64,000 nucleotides of DNA from Pyrenophora tritici-repentis (taxonomy: Eukaryota; Ascomycota; Dothideomycetes; Pleosporales; Pleosporaceae), in NCBI RefSeq assembly GCF_003171515.1, contig NC_089399.1:1116001-1180000 (forward strand). Reading direction: 5' to 3'. Position numbers and translations under genes: made by a program. Below the pieces are notes generated by a model, which did no database searches, had not been told where the DNA came from, and saw only the letters and a program-made list of their open reading frames with translations. Below are positions 11,139-22,459 of the stretch, in pieces; positions within the stretch are counted from its first letter, which is position 1, and each line of letters begins with the position of its first letter.

Positions 11139-14125
11139 CTAAGTCACACCCCTCTCATTCGCCTTATCCTCACCCAAAGGCGCTCTCTGACCAGTCCGCC
11201 CATCGCCCCTGACCGGACTAGACGGCGCACTCCCCTCTGCTACTGGCGCCTCGACAACCAGCAAGCCCTCACCTAGCCCCCCATCCCTCTGCAGCAAACT
11301 CTGGCTCGTCTGCCTATTGTGGCCACTCCTTTGATTCACACTCGGCTGTCTCTGTCTCCGTTTGGGCAAAGGAGGCGGCACTGTCGACAACTCACTAGCT
11401 GCCACTGCAGATGCTGCTGCCGCCGCAGCTGTACTCTGAGTCCGCCTCATCTCTCTCCACATCTCTTCTCCCTCATCATCATGCAACCCCGCGCGTGCAT
11501 CCTGATCCGGGAAATGTGCGGCGGGAGGAAGCAACGACGCTGTTCCCAGAGCCGATCTAGTAGGCGAGTTGAGATCCTCAATTGATTTTTGCGTTGAGAG
11601 ACCAGCGGGCTTGCGCTTGGTGAGGGTGTTTGCAAATGTGGTTGCTGCAGCGGGAATAGCGGCCCACGTTTGTCGTTTGGCATTCGAGGGCAGTGGTAAG
11701 GGTGTGCCGGGAGGAGGCAATGGCTGGCCTCTGCCCATGGGTTCGGTGTGTGATTTTGTGATTGTGGAAGGCGTTGTTGGGAGTGGAGGACGGAGAGAAG
11801 AGTCTTGTTGGAACAATTCCATGCTTTCTGTACCGTTTGGACCCTCGGATGTCGGTGGACGGTTGGTATTGGTGTTGCTATTGTTGGAATTGGTTCGGTT
11901 GTTTTGCTTTGCGGCGAGCCAGTTCCGCGCCGCTGCTGTGGCCGAGTTGAGGGATTGGTTGATGGTTTGCTTCTTGGTCTGCATACTGGTTGCTCCGGCC
12001 GCCGCAGCAGCTGCGGCAGCTATCTCTTGTGCAGACAGGTCCCTTGATTTGCTTCGGTTATGAAGTTTCTCTGTGTTGGGGGCTGGCGCTGATGCCGTAC
12101 TCCCTGCATAGATGCTAGCCGCCGAAACGTCATCTGATGAGCTGTCTGAAGCCTCGGTTGCTTGCCGTGAATTCTTTGGTCTCATGGGCGAGGCCCCAGG
12201 GAGAGATCTAACGCTTGTTGGCGTTTGGCTGCGGTCTTGTACCATCTCAGCCGAAGCATTAGCAGAGTCAAGCTTCACTTGAGCTGTTGACGAGGACGAG
12301 CGCATTGTCCGTGGTCTCGTCGATGCAGACGAAGGCTTGACATCTGCAGACGAGGTCACGCCAGTTCCCATTTCTTCCGAGTCAACACAGGTAGAAGCAA
12401 TGCTAAAGTGTGCACTGGCCGCGTCGGACTTCTCATCAAGTTTCTCCGCATCAGAGATCGCTGTCTCCAGTGTAGCGTCATCCTGTTTGATCTTGTCGGC
12501 GTCTTCATCATCCTTGGCGTTGTCTTCCCATATTCCTCCGCGGATGACTTGCGCAATGGTATCGGTGAATGGCATGTCGTCCCAATTTGGAAGAACCAGT
12601 GTCTCATTTACCACTTCTCGAATGCGATTCTCAATGGCTCTGAGAACAACGCCATATGTAATCTGTCGGGAACTCACAATCGGCTCGAGCGAGAACTCCA
12701 TCTTGGGAGGCGTTTCAAACGTCATCCAGAGCCTGTTGCTGGGCGGCGGCTTTACTCGAATGAGGAAGTGTCCATCGAGCCTCTTCAATACGGTAGCCAA
12801 AACGAGTACCACCTCGCGAGCCTTGAACCGTGTTCCGAGATCGATACGCACAGTAGCTGATATCTCAATGCGAAAGTTGCCTTTGTAGCTAATATCTCCC
12901 TCAACAACGAGATCACCATCGACCGTCAACTCCTTGAGCTTAGGGTTTGTGATAAATGGCGGCAAGGTACCCATGTCGACTTTGCGCAGTTGCACACTGC
13001 TGATAATGGCGGGTTTGGGCACACGAGCGATCTTCTTGTTGATCTTGGCTGCGATGAAGTCCTTGATTTGCGACGTCTTGTACAAAGCCAGGAATACTCT
13101 CCCAATGAGCGCGTTGATCCATCGCGTGTGCAAGTTCTCTTCTGAGGCATGCAGTTGTTGCACCAGCTTAACCAAGTCTGTTGTATCGAACTTGAGTGGG
13201 ATGGATGGCGAGCCTGCATCAGAAGGGTCCTTCTGGCCCTCTTGGGCGTGTAGCATTGCGTGATAGAAATCTTCCTTCTCGGAGCAGTTGTCGGAAAAGA
13301 GATAGAAGCTCTTCGGGTCTGCGGCGGGATCGTCGTCCATTTCCTGCACCAGTCGAATGCCTGGACAAGTCAGTTTAAGAGATATTAGCAAATGCAAGCA
13401 TTTAAAGCGTACAGTTTCTCTTGATCCATAACTCGCCCTCAGGTATGCTGTCCCCACCTCCGTATAGGTCGACCTTGTAATGGGCGAGTGATATGACGTG
13501 GCGGACTTCGAGCTGATCCTCGTTGTCGTAGAGCATTAGGTGTCCCAGACTGGCTCAACGTTAGCTTTGCGTGACATGGCACAATATAGTAAACCACATA
13601 CCGCAGGACCACATAGAATACATTCCGCGCCTTCTTGTTCTTTGTGTTGGACGCTTCTATCGACGGGCTCGTAGTCTTGTTCCGGTCGAAGATGCTCCTG
13701 TACATTGACTGGTATACACTGGGACTTTCCACAGCCACGACAGCGCCGGCAGGAGTCGTCCGATCCGGTGGCTTGCCGTTGACACCACCGGGTACATATT
13801 CGCGGCAGACGGCAAAGTAGCCAGCGCACGCATCTGGCTCGTGTTTTCGGCCCTTGAGCTTCTCCAGTATACCATCGTCTAGTCCTATGCCCAGTTGTAT
13901 GTCGTCTACTCTTTTGCCACCTGCCGACCCGTTCGACGTCCTGCGTTGCCCCGGTGTCTGTCCATCACTGGTGACAGTAGTCGCTTCCAGATTCTCCAGC
14001 TCAACGGGCGTGGTGCACCAGAACCAGGCAAATACAAGTACACCAGGTATGAGCGTCAACCCTCCCAACAGATAACCCCATACGAAGAACTTGAATACAG
14101 TCCCAAACCCCCATTCCCCGCTCAT
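11139..14125 (-). CDS. Nvj2/TEX2-like SMP-domain lipid-transfer protein
   Basis: ER membrane protein of organelle contact sites; the family moves lipids through an SMP domain (yeast Nvj2 at the nucleus-vacuole junction, human TEX2). Exons 14125-13602, 13549-13413 and 13360-11139 (two 52-bp introns) give 960 aa. Near the N-terminus is one transmembrane segment (VWGYLLGGLTLIPGVLVFAW). A PH-like domain follows at about 110-265 (ARNVFYVVLRLGHLMLYDNE ... FYLFSDNCSEKEDFYHAML). The SMP domain lies at about 290-490 (HTRWINALIGRVFLALYKT, TLPPFITNPKLKELTVDGD, GNFRIEISATVRIDLGTR). The C-terminal 450 residues are Ser/Thr/Ala-rich and disordered, with Asn and Ala runs. The TM-PH-SMP order is the Nvj2/TEX2 signature and excludes Mmm1 and Mdm12/34. 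Confidence 0.9.
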
Positions 14126-14982
14126 CTTGCCTTGCGTCTTATGCTTTGCCGTGGATCATGCCTTGCCATGTATAAGTCTATCGCCGGTGTTATTGTGCTT
14201 GTGTGGTTCGTCACAGGAGAAGAATAGGTATACGTGTACGGATCGCAGGCGTGGGATCACGGTGTAATACGGATTCGGCGCGTCGAGGCACGTGTAGTAG
14301 CGAATGACGGGGTTGGAATGAATGCAGATGATTTCATGTATGCCTTTGCAGCAGATGATACAAGCACAAAAACCAGACGAAAAGGTCTTGGAAACGCACT
14401 ATTATTCTGCAGTCTTAGCCAGGGGTTGAGAACAGTCGTCCAACGCGAGCTGACCGTTGGAGCTATGGTATGGGCGGCGGGGCCGGACTTAAACCACGCT
14501 CCACGTGTGAGCTGGAGGATGCACATCCGTGATCGGCGCTAGTGGAGCCATCCCGCGCTGCTATGACGGCATCTTCGACATTTCACCCCAGATAATTTCC
14601 GAAGACGAATCCTTCGCATCCCACGGAACATTGATTCCTCACACTGCTCAATATCAACAGAGGTAAGTACAGCATGCTCTCGTCATACGGGCATGAGATC
14701 AGGCTGGCGATGGCGGGGGTTACCTGTCATCTCCACCTGGGAGTTTCTGACACTTGCACAAGCCCCAAGGCCCGTGTAGATCTTCCATACAATTGTGCAG
14801 GCCCCTTCCATGCAGTTGCATTGTTTTACTCCCACTTCTGCCAATTGTACATTACTCCACTAATAATCTTGATTTGTCCAAGCTGCGGACTAAGCATTAC
14901 GGATCCAAAGTAACACTTGGTAGTTACAACAACATCGATAAGAATCCTGCGCAATACACACATACATATTCGCTCGTCAAAC
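14126..14982. promoter_or_regulatory. Divergent promoter, Nvj2-like / cnxH
   Basis: The 857 bp between the two start codons. A GTAAGTAC donor-like site at 14662 could mark a 5' UTR intron of cnxH. I looked for a small MoaD-like frame ending Gly-Gly (as in the bicistronic animal MOCS2) and found none. Confidence 0.4.
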
Positions 14983-15525
14983 ATGTCCACTACAGAGTCC
15001 CAATCGTATACCGCCGACATACCCTCAGAGCGCGTTGTCAAGACCACGGATACCATCCACGTGGAACTCACCCCGCACGACCTTGACTCACTCGCTGCCA
15101 CACGCTTCGTCCGCTCACCATCAGCTGGTGCAACTGTCCTATTCATTGGCACTACACGCGACTCCTTCAACAATGAGCCCGTGTCCTCTCTAGCTTACAC
15201 ATCGTATACTCCGCTCGCCATCTCCACTCTCTTCAAAATTGCGACCTCTATTCTTGCTAAGCATTCATGCACCAAGATCGCCATCATCCACAAGCTCGGC
15301 GAGTGTCCCATTGGTGAAGAGAGTATTGTGATAGCAGTATCAGCACCGCATCGACAAGCTGCATGGAGGGCTGGTGAGGAAACGCTAGAGGAGACTAAGG
15401 ATAGGGCTGAGATATGGAAGCTGGAAAGATTCAAGGGCGGCGAGGGAGTTTGGAGGGCGAACAGGGATGGGCAGAAGGGAGTGAAAGTAGAAGGCGGAAA
15501 AGAGGGTGTTGAAGCTAAGCACTGA
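14983..15525 (+). CDS. cnxH: Molybdopterin synthase catalytic (large) subunit, MoaE/MOCS2B type
   Basis: Large subunit of molybdopterin synthase; inserts the dithiolene sulfurs into precursor Z during molybdenum cofactor synthesis, with a MoaD-like small subunit as sulfur donor. Intronless, 180 aa. Family signatures: ATVLFIGTTRDSFNNEPVSS, LAYTSYTPLA, KIAIIHKLGECPIGEESIVI, AVSAPHRQAAW and the catalytic-Lys region IWKLERFKGGEGVWRAN. The ATG at 14983 was preferred to an upstream non-ATG extension because the protein then begins like other fungal CnxH. The Lys/Glu-rich last 20 residues are lineage-specific. Needed for nitrate reductase and other molybdoenzymes. Convergent with aim11, only 127 bp away. 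Confidence 0.93.
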   Translation: MSTTESQSYTADIPSERVVKTTDTIHVELTPHDLDSLAATRFVRSPSAGATVLFIGTTRDSFNNEPVSSLAYTSYTPLAISTLFKIATSILAKHSCTKIAIIHKLGECPIGEESIVIAVSAPHRQAAWRAGEETLEETKDRAEIWKLERFKGGEGVWRANRDGQKGVKVEGGKEGVEAKH

Positions 15526-15652
15526 TTCTACAAAATCTTCCAATACAGGGTGAGTGTCTTGTTCGTAGCATTACATGGAAGCTACCGGTGACATCCAGTC
15601 TTACTGTTGTTTACACTATTCTTACAGTCGTACTCGTACATGGTATTGTCCG

Positions 15653-16192
15653 TTATTGCTTGTTGTCAGGATCCGAGTTTTCTTCGTCCTCTATTATTCG
15701 CATCTGCCCAGATGCCGCTATCATCTCACTGATAGTATTCGGTACCTCATCTTCAGACTCGTATATCCTGTCATAGTTAAGGCGCCTTCTCAGGACTGCC
15801 CGAGCTTCCCTCAAATTGGCGATATCAAAAGTCCACATCGCCCCGCCCAGTGCCATAATTCCAACACTGACACAATTCATTGTTGCCAAATTCAGAGCCT
15901 GGCAGGCATCTGAAAAGGGACTAAAGTATTCGTGGGGGTTCGTGTTCGCTTCGTAGAATTTCGGCATTACACGGAGTTGCCGCCGCCAAACAGCCTTTCG
16001 TGTTATCGCAGTCGATGCAAGGAGGCATGCGCTTCCGAGGAAGTATATGGAGAGTTGCCGTAGGGAACGTGGTGAAGTGACAGGCGTGCCTTCGTATGCG
16101 CTTTCAGACGGTGGTGGCGAAGGAGGATTAACCGGGACAGCGCTTGGTCGGCCCATCATTCGTAAGACTGAAGCCTTCTGTATGGTTTCCAT
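15653..16192 (-). CDS. aim11: AIM11-family mitochondrial membrane protein
   Basis: Intronless, 179 aa. Two hydrophobic segments, LRQLSIYFLGSACLLASTAI and MNCVSVGIMALGGAMWTFDI, sit either side of a short loop with AITRKAVWRRQ and PKFYEAN. This order (RQLS-FFLG, ITRR, PKFY, ALN-AT, GG-W-FDI) is the pattern of fungal Altered Inheritance of Mitochondria protein 11, a small two-span protein whose biochemical role is unknown. The N-terminal 45 residues are Pro/Ser-rich; the C-terminus is acidic. The identification rests on motif order recalled for the family. Confidence 0.82.
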   Translation of the reverse strand: METIQKASVLRMMGRPSAVPVNPPSPPPSESAYEGTPVTSPRSLRQLSIYFLGSACLLASTAITRKAVWRRQLRVMPKFYEANTNPHEYFSPFSDACQALNLATMNCVSVGIMALGGAMWTFDIANLREARAVLRRRLNYDRIYESEDEVPNTISEMIAASGQMRIIEDEENSDPDNKQ

Positions 16193-16749
16193 AAAGCCCC
16201 TACAGCCGTGCTAGTGGTGTATGCGGATGGGGCGGACCCCCGAACGAGTCTTTCGCAACCCCGAAGCCAAAGTAGCGATTGCCAATTGTCGTTTAGGTGA
16301 TGTCGTATCGAAAAAATCAGATTGCACGTTTACCGTTGCTCAGAATCGTGGGGTTGTGCGGCAATGGCGTTGAGAACAGGCGTGCTAGGCATCACAAAAA
16401 AGTTGCGATGCAAGCCGCGGTCGGTGCATTTCGGGCCGCGCGGGATCGGGAATCAGAACCCCACAAGGGACCCTGTCTCCTCAATCCTATGTAGTGCTAA
16501 CTTGAATCGTCAATTGTTTGTATGCCAGATGCTCAGCAGTCATATCACTCTCGTATGTCTGCATAATAAACAAGAACAGATGGAGCATAAATGTGATAAC
16601 CATATGCTAGCCATTTTCCAAGTTCATCTTTTCATTATTCAACACTATGCTCAACCATCTACACAGTTCAGCCAGATTTTAAGAAAGGTTGCCACTTAGA
16701 TCCCCAGGCACAACCCCCCCTTTTGTCTAGCACCACTTGAATGACAAGT
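16193..16749. other. Intergenic region, aim11 promoter / nop6 3' side
   Basis: Both flanking genes are on the minus strand, so this 557 bp should hold the aim11 promoter and the nop6 3' UTR. Short plus-strand frames at 16297-16699 show no domain. No other structure seen. Confidence 0.45.
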
Positions 16750-18149
16750 CTAATACCTCGACCTATGCGGGACCGCAGGACCCTGCATCATAGCCAACCT
16801 AGCCGGGTTCATACCAAAAGTCTCCGCCTCAGACGGCTTCTCAGCTGCAGGCTCTTCCTCCTTCTTGTCCGCCTTTTTGCCGGATTTGGCTTCCTTCTTC
16901 TCCTTGCGCTCTCTCTGTTTCATACTGACTTCGGCTTCCTTTATGCGATCACGGGCACGCTCGTCGTGCAGTTTTTCGTTCTTGGCCGCAATCTTGGTCT
17001 TTCGAGTTTCGCTGTTGCCGCCGCCTCCGGCACTGTCATTGTATTAGCTTCTTGTACGCCAATCTGCCAAGCGTAACATTATACTAAACGGAAATGACAT
17101 ACCTAAGTTCAACGTTGATCTTCCTGCCCTCCTTCTTCTTTGGATCGGGAAAGACTGAGTGATGGTACTTCTTCAAGCACGTCACCATGCGGTCGTAGCG
17201 GTCGAACTCGACAAAACATGTACCCATGAATTTTTCTGTGCCCTTGTATGTACGTAGACGAATTTCCGAAGGCTTGATCTTCTCAAAGTGCTTCTCAATC
17301 TCCTCTTTTGTGGCGCTGTAAGGGAGGTTGCCTGGAGAGGGAGATTAGCGAGAGTGATGTGGTGGCTTGTGTGTTAAACGTACCAACAAAGACGATGAAG
17401 CGGCCTTGGTTGGCTTCGACTGCGGCCTGGGCTTCTTCTCCCTCCACTTCTACCTCCTCGCCCATTTCGGCCTCTGCGGCTGTATCTTCCGTGAGGACGT
17501 CCCCGTTGGACTCGGATTCCTTTGTCTTCTTTGTCTTCTTTTCTTTCTTCTCCTTCTTGTCCTTCTTCTTCTCTTTCTTAGCAGCCTTGGAGTCAACATC
17601 TACCCCGTTCGTCTCCGCCGGGGTATCTTCTACATCTTCCATGGCCGTGTCTTCGGCTTCAGTAGCCTTTTTGCTCTTCTTGGACTTCTTGGAGTCCTTG
17701 TCCTTCTTAGACTTCTTCTTGTCCTTGACAGGTGCATCCTCGGTCGCGTCAGGCATTGGCTCGTCATCGTTGACATTGATGAAGTTTTCCGAAGTCTTCA
17801 TCTCTTCAATGAGCTCAGTCTCGTCAGCCGGTGCATCTTCAGACGCGTCGGTATCCTTGGACTTCTTGGACTTTTTCGACTTCTTTTCCTTCTTCTTCTT
17901 TGCGTCCTCTAGGGCATCCTCAACAGCTGAGATATCCACATTGTCCTTGGACTTCTTCTCCTTCTTGTCTTTTTTGGACTTCTTGTCCTTCTTCACCTCC
18001 GCTACTTCGACTACAGGTGCTTCGGGCGTGGGCGCATCCTGAGTATCTTCGGTCTTCTTAGACTTTTTGGACTTTTTGGGTACATCCTCTGCTACCTCGA
18101 CATCGCGCTTGCGCTTCTTCTCAGGCTTATCAACTTTGGATTTGGACAT
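16750..18149 (-). CDS. Nop6-like RRM protein with long Lys-rich N-terminus
   Basis: Probable nucleolar RNA-binding protein in small-subunit ribosome biogenesis. Exons 18149-17384, 17331-17103 and 17032-16750 (introns 52 and 70 bp) give 425 aa. Residues 1-245 are dense KKSKKSKK/KKEKK repeats interleaved with acidic patches, as in nucleolar proteins. One RRM lies at about 250-335: RNP2-like FIVFVGNLPYSAT, then KFMGTCFVEFDRYDRM as RNP1. The tail has the basic helix ETRKTKIAAKNEKLHDERAR and ends PAVPHRSRY. Single-RRM, Lys-rich proteins of this layout match yeast Nop6; other nucleolar RRM proteins remain possible. A 244-codon frame on the opposite strand is only the complement of the Lys codons. 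Divergent from the next gene over 162 bp. Confidence 0.82.
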
Positions 18150-18311
18150 GATGGGCGCGCAAAAATGTTGTAATTAAGGTTGTAGCGTCGCGAGACGAAA
18201 TTCCGAGATCTTGAACTTTTTCTGCCGGGCGGTGGGGGTAGATCCACCTTGGCGCGTGAGCCAGGCCACAGACACGGGTGTTGAAAGGCAACAATCTAGT
18301 CGCAAGCGATA

Positions 18312-20054
18312 ATGCGGCCTCCAGCACATCGAATAAAGCTACCACAGGGCTCGTTGCAGCCCCCAAAGACTCGCCCGTCGCACCACCCAAGTCCGCGCCA
18401 ATTTTCGTATAGACACCCCCGCCAATTCCTCGTCGCGCAACCAGGCTCCCCGCGGCCACAGCTACCCTTTCTGTACCCCTCCGGCCAACCTCTCTCCAAT
18501 GGCCAACTACAACGTCTGTTTTCCATCAGCGCGAACCACAAGAAATTCATAAAGGAGACGGCAAAACTGAGCGTGCGCTATAGCATACTCATCTTTTTGC
18601 TTACGTCGTGCTTCAGTATCGCAAGTTTGGGCATCCTCAGCGAACAGCAAGAGCGCGCATTCCCCTCGCCACATGAGTGGAGTCTGATCACAAGGTTCCG
18701 CTTTCGGAGGGGCAAATGGTGGCAGGTCCCTGAGAACAATGAGGAGGAGGGGTTTCCCAACTGGGCCCGAGTCTACTCCGAGCTGGAATATGCGCTGAAG
18801 AGGCTAGAGAATCCCAATCAAGATGGAGCAGGTCTCAAGGAGCAAGAAGAAGGTGGCATACTGGTGCCCGGACTAGGCAAGGCAGGCTTTGATATATCGG
18901 CGAAGAGCGAGGAATGGCGGCAAGGATACTATGAAGTGCTCATGGGTATGGCGACCGCCGCAGAACGACTAGACGGGTGGGTGACGGACAGATGGAGGCG
19001 AAACGTGTGGGCACCAGAATTCATCCAGTCCCCTACGAACAAACGACCAAAGACTGTACTACCCGGCATGCCGGAACCACCAGATGCGGACCACCGTGTG
19101 CCTGCTGCTGAGGCACCGGAGACGTTCTACCTCAAGATCATAACCTCCAAGGGTTTCACCACTTACCAAAGACTTTCAGCTGCGTTGGGCTATGCCGACT
19201 GGCTTAGTTTCAGGACACTACCTGACTCAGCTGAAGAGATGTACCGGTGGGCACTAGACATTGCTATCGCAGGTCTACCAACGCCCGAGCCCTCAGCCGT
19301 CGTCGATCGAGAGACTGGCATTTTATCCGCTACAGCGCCAAAAGAGGCGGTGACACCAAACATCATCTATGCCGCCACCAACTTGGCGACCTTTTTGGCA
19401 GAGCAAAGGCGAATCACATCCGCACTTCCAATCTTCATCTCCCTGCTTCGCGCACGTCTCGGTGCAGATGAAGCTTATATTCCTACGGTCGTTACTCAAA
19501 AGGACTCCAGTCTAATTGGCACCTTGATCAGTCTCCTCAAAGAGCCAGACTACCCTCCTGTCCCGCCTTCTGGCGATGAACCTCTTCTGCGCAAGGAGAC
19601 TGACCGCTGCGAGGAAGCTGCATTGAAGAACTATATTGGCGAAATCCTCTTTGCGACAGCTGGTTCATCTTCGACTCAACGCCAACAAGGCCTCTCATGG
19701 GTGCGCGACGCCGTGTCGACATCTAAACTTGCCCAATCTCTCGACTCCATTCGTGCCAAGGAAGACATCCGCAAAAAGTGTGAACAGTGCGAGGAGGTAG
19801 GTCTAGAGTCTTGGGGAAAGATTATGACTTATCTAGCGGCGGAAGCCAAAGAGAAGCAATCTCAAGCCAAGAGTGGAGGTCTAACAGGCTTGGTGTGGAA
19901 GATCAGAGGAACAAAGGGGCTGGATGAGGATGTGGAGAATCTGGAGGGCGAAGAAGAAGGTGTCACACTCAGGCTGAACAAGCTGAGAAGCAAGATGTTG
20001 AAAGACGAGTACGAGGACATGGACCGCAAGTATGCGCGAACATTTGTATTCTAG
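18312..20054 (+). CDS. Conserved fungal membrane protein of unknown function (family often mislabelled 'MFS maltose permease')
   Basis: Intronless, 580 aa. A basic Pro/Arg-rich N-terminus of about 85 residues looks like a mitochondrial targeting region. One clear transmembrane segment follows at about 93-113 (YSILIFLLTSCFSIASLGIL), then a large soluble domain. Recurrent blocks are PSPHEWSLITRFRFRRGKWW, EWRQGYYEVLMGMATAAERL, DGWVTDRWRRN, ETFYLKIITSKGFTTYQRL and ALGYADWLSFRTLPDSAEEM. The helical repeats resemble TPRs. I recognise these blocks from fungal proteins carrying the label MFS maltose permease, which cannot be right for a single-span protein. A relation to the i-AAA adaptor Mgr3 (single TM plus TPRs) is conceivable but unproven. 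An AATAAA signal follows 19 bases after the stop. Confidence 0.85.
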   Translation: MRPPAHRIKLPQGSLQPPKTRPSHHPSPRQFSYRHPRQFLVAQPGSPRPQLPFLYPSGQPLSNGQLQRLFSISANHKKFIKETAKLSVRYSILIFLLTSCFSIASLGILSEQQERAFPSPHEWSLITRFRFRRGKWWQVPENNEEEGFPNWARVYSELEYALKRLENPNQDGAGLKEQEEGGILVPGLGKAGFDISAKSEEWRQGYYEVLMGMATAAERLDGWVTDRWRRNVWAPEFIQSPTNKRPKTVLPGMPEPPDADHRVPAAEAPETFYLKIITSKGFTTYQRLSAALGYADWLSFRTLPDSAEEMYRWALDIAIAGLPTPEPSAVVDRETGILSATAPKEAVTPNIIYAATNLATFLAEQRRITSALPIFISLLRARLGADEAYIPTVVTQKDSSLIGTLISLLKEPDYPPVPPSGDEPLLRKETDRCEEAALKNYIGEILFATAGSSSTQRQQGLSWVRDAVSTSKLAQSLDSIRAKEDIRKKCEQCEEVGLESWGKIMTYLAAEAKEKQSQAKSGGLTGLVWKIRGTKGLDEDVENLEGEEEGVTLRLNKLRSKMLKDEYEDMDRKYARTFVF

Positions 20055-20900
20055 AGGCTGCTTGTACGATATAATAAAACCAGCCACGTGCCGCCACCTT
20101 GGCACGAGGCTCGAACAGGAGGACAGCATTTGAGGTCTTTTGCTCAACTCAAGCCCAGTTTATTCGACTCCGAAGCAATGGTAGTTGACATACCACACAG
20201 CTCTCGATTAGCCAGCTGATACCAAAGGTCCAATCACCACACCGCTTCCCCACATGGCGCTTCTCCCAAGCCTGCAGCCGGCATATTGCTTTCTCCTCCT
20301 TCCCAAAGTGCATGCAGCGACTTTTCAGGCACGACAAACCCCCTGCCAATAACGTTTTCTCATTCCGAACACGTTCGCGGATCACTCTCCCCTCTATCCT
20401 ATCAACCTCCCCATCACCCCTGTACCCACAGATCGCCACATCCGACCTCGCATTAGCGTTCGACAACCACCTGGGCAAACATGTGCGCTACGCACCCATA
20501 TTATTAGTTTGCACCTCACAAACCTTCTCGGCTACGCCTGACCCGTCCTGTCTCCAACGTGCGAGCCTTGAAGGATCATTTCTGGAACATGGGCTGCACG
20601 TGCTATCGGGTTTTCCGAGTATGCGCAGGGGGGCTAAGATATGGTCCGAAGGCGCAGAGACGAATGGTAGGTGTTTGGTGAGGCATGCGTGGAGATTGGT
20701 CGGGCGTTCAAGTTTTAACAGAGAGCGGAAGGAGCATAGGATGAACAGACCTGGCTTTTCTTGTTTGTATGCGAGGCTGAGGTGGGATGGGGCCAGATGG
20801 CACAGCTGACCATAGGCTGTGCTGTGTGGTATAAGAAGACGCAATATCATTAAATTGGTGTTTTGAACCATCGACCGAGTTTTGCGTGTAAACCGGTATC
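20055..20900. other. Intergenic region
   Basis: The 846 bp between two plus-strand genes. It begins with a 3' UTR with a likely polyadenylation signal and ends as promoter of the Vps62-like gene. Two frames (20312-20809 plus, 165 codons; 20149-20478 minus) lack domains and good start contexts, and I do not accept them. Confidence 0.45.
20073..20078 (+). terminator. Putative polyadenylation signal AATAAA
   Basis: Canonical AATAAA 19 bases after the stop codon of the upstream gene. Confidence 0.5.
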
Positions 20901-22057
20901 ATGGGCTTCAAATCACTCGTCACCATCTCTGCACTCACAGTGTCTTTTGTGAGCAGCGCGCCGCTCACGCAGAGGCAGGCACCAAGCAATGTTCCTGACT
21001 ATGTACTCAAATATGGTACGTACTTTTGGTCTTACTGGCCAAAGACACAATGTCCCTAACAACCTTCAGCCCCAGTCGTGTACCTCCATTCTACAGAAAC
21101 ATATTTCCCAACAGACATCCAGACCTTCCTCGACAACACCACACCCCGTGTGAACTTTACTGAAGTCCCTGGCCCCTCTAAACCTCTGACAACTTCGAAC
21201 CTCAACCAAATGGGCAGCGACGTGTGGCTCACCTCAAACGACGACGTGACCAAAGACCCCGCCTGGATCAAAGGCACCAAGCCAAACGCTCAAGGAAAGA
21301 CAGACGGCGCAATAACCGCTGCTATCATTGTAAATGACAAGGGCAACGGTAACGTAGACGCATTCTATATGTACTTCAGCGCATACAACTATGGCGGGGA
21401 GGTCCTCGGCTGGAGTGCTTTGAACTTTGGTACTTTCCCTTAGTATTTCGGCTGCGCGCCACTGACCATAGTACAGGCAACCATGTTGGCGACTGGGAAC
21501 ACACAATGGTGCGTTTCCTGAATGGCGAGCCCCAAAGCATCTGGTACTCGCAGCACGCGAACGGTCAAGCGTTTCGCTACCCGACCGTCGAGAAGTCGGG
21601 TGATAGACCTATTGCCTATTCGGCAAAGGGCTCGCATGCAAACTATGCCATTTCTGGTACACACGATCATACCATTCCCAACTTAAACCTACCGGGCGGC
21701 GTGCTGGAGGATTATACGGATAAGGGCACGTTGTGGGACCCGTTGCAGAGTGCGTGGTATTACAAGTTCGACGCAAAAACGACGCAGTTCTCTGCTTATG
21801 ACGGTGCGGCTCCGACAGCATGGTTGGACTGGAGGGGCAGATGGGGTGATGAACAGTACCTGACAAGTGATCAGAGACAGGTCGTCTTGTTTGGTCAGGC
21901 CAAGTTCGCTGGAGGGCCGACGGGACCGGTGGATAAGCAGCTCAACAGGGACAAGGTGTGCCCAGAGAACGGCAAGCTTTGCATCTTGAGGAGTATACTT
22001 GTACCGAGAACAGATGCGGGGAATGTAGTTGAGTATGGAGACAAGATCGCTGCCTAA
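20901..22057 (+). CDS. Secreted Vps62-family protein
   Basis: Exons 20901-21015, 21070-21429 and 21477-22057 (introns of 54 and 47 bp) give 351 aa. A signal peptide is clear (MGFKSLVTISALTVSFVSSA). The body has the Vps62/DUF946 hallmarks: YAPVVYLHSTETYFPTDIQ near the start, NHVGDWEHTMVRFLNGEP, IWYSQHANGQAF and YSAKGSHANYAISGTHDH. The family is named for yeast Vps62, a vacuolar protein-sorting factor, but no reaction is established. The His/Asp-rich GDWEH and GSHA..GTHDH blocks look like a metal site, which is inference. Two NxT sites early in the mature protein fit secretion. Vacuolar targeting is an alternative to secretion. Confidence 0.87.
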
Positions 22058-22459
22058 GGCATAAATAGGATGTGGACGTGCATATAGTTGTTGGAGTCCT
22101 TTTATAGTCACAATGTGTATAGAATCTTGAACTGCAGGTTGTGCTATCTGTATGACTGGCTACCTGATCTGATGTGCGTGGTAGCGAATGTAGAAGTATA
22201 GCTACATGAATAACTCTGCCCTGATATTCTGTATCCCCTTTGGTGCCAAATTCCCTTGACTTAAAGTGACTCAAGGTAGCGGTAATCAGCAGCAGTGAAC
22301 CCATAGGTTCCAGGAGGAATGTAGCCCGGCTGGCCAGGCCTCTTTCCCAGGTATCACGAGCTCGAATGACTTGTGAATTTCTTTTGACATGGAGAGCAAC
22401 AGGTAGTTCCACAAAGCGAACAGGCAAAGATTATGGGTTTCGCTGGTAGATTTAAATAA
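22058..22459. other. Convergent intergenic region
   Basis: The 402 bp between the Vps62-like gene and the small orphan on the minus strand. Holds 3' ends; nothing else identified. Confidence 0.4.

Noticed and set aside
14126..14982. Upstream MoaD-like partner of cnxH (bicistronic MOCS2 arrangement)
   Set aside because: No frame ending in Gly-Gly was found upstream; the frames present are unrelated.
17308..18042. 244-codon plus-strand frame opposite the Nop6-like gene
   Set aside because: Ser/Phe/Leu-rich product is just the complement of Lys-codon repeats (AAG/CTT); no domain.
20312..20809. 165-codon plus-strand frame
   Set aside because: No domain, atypical composition, overlapped by an opposite frame; probably chance.
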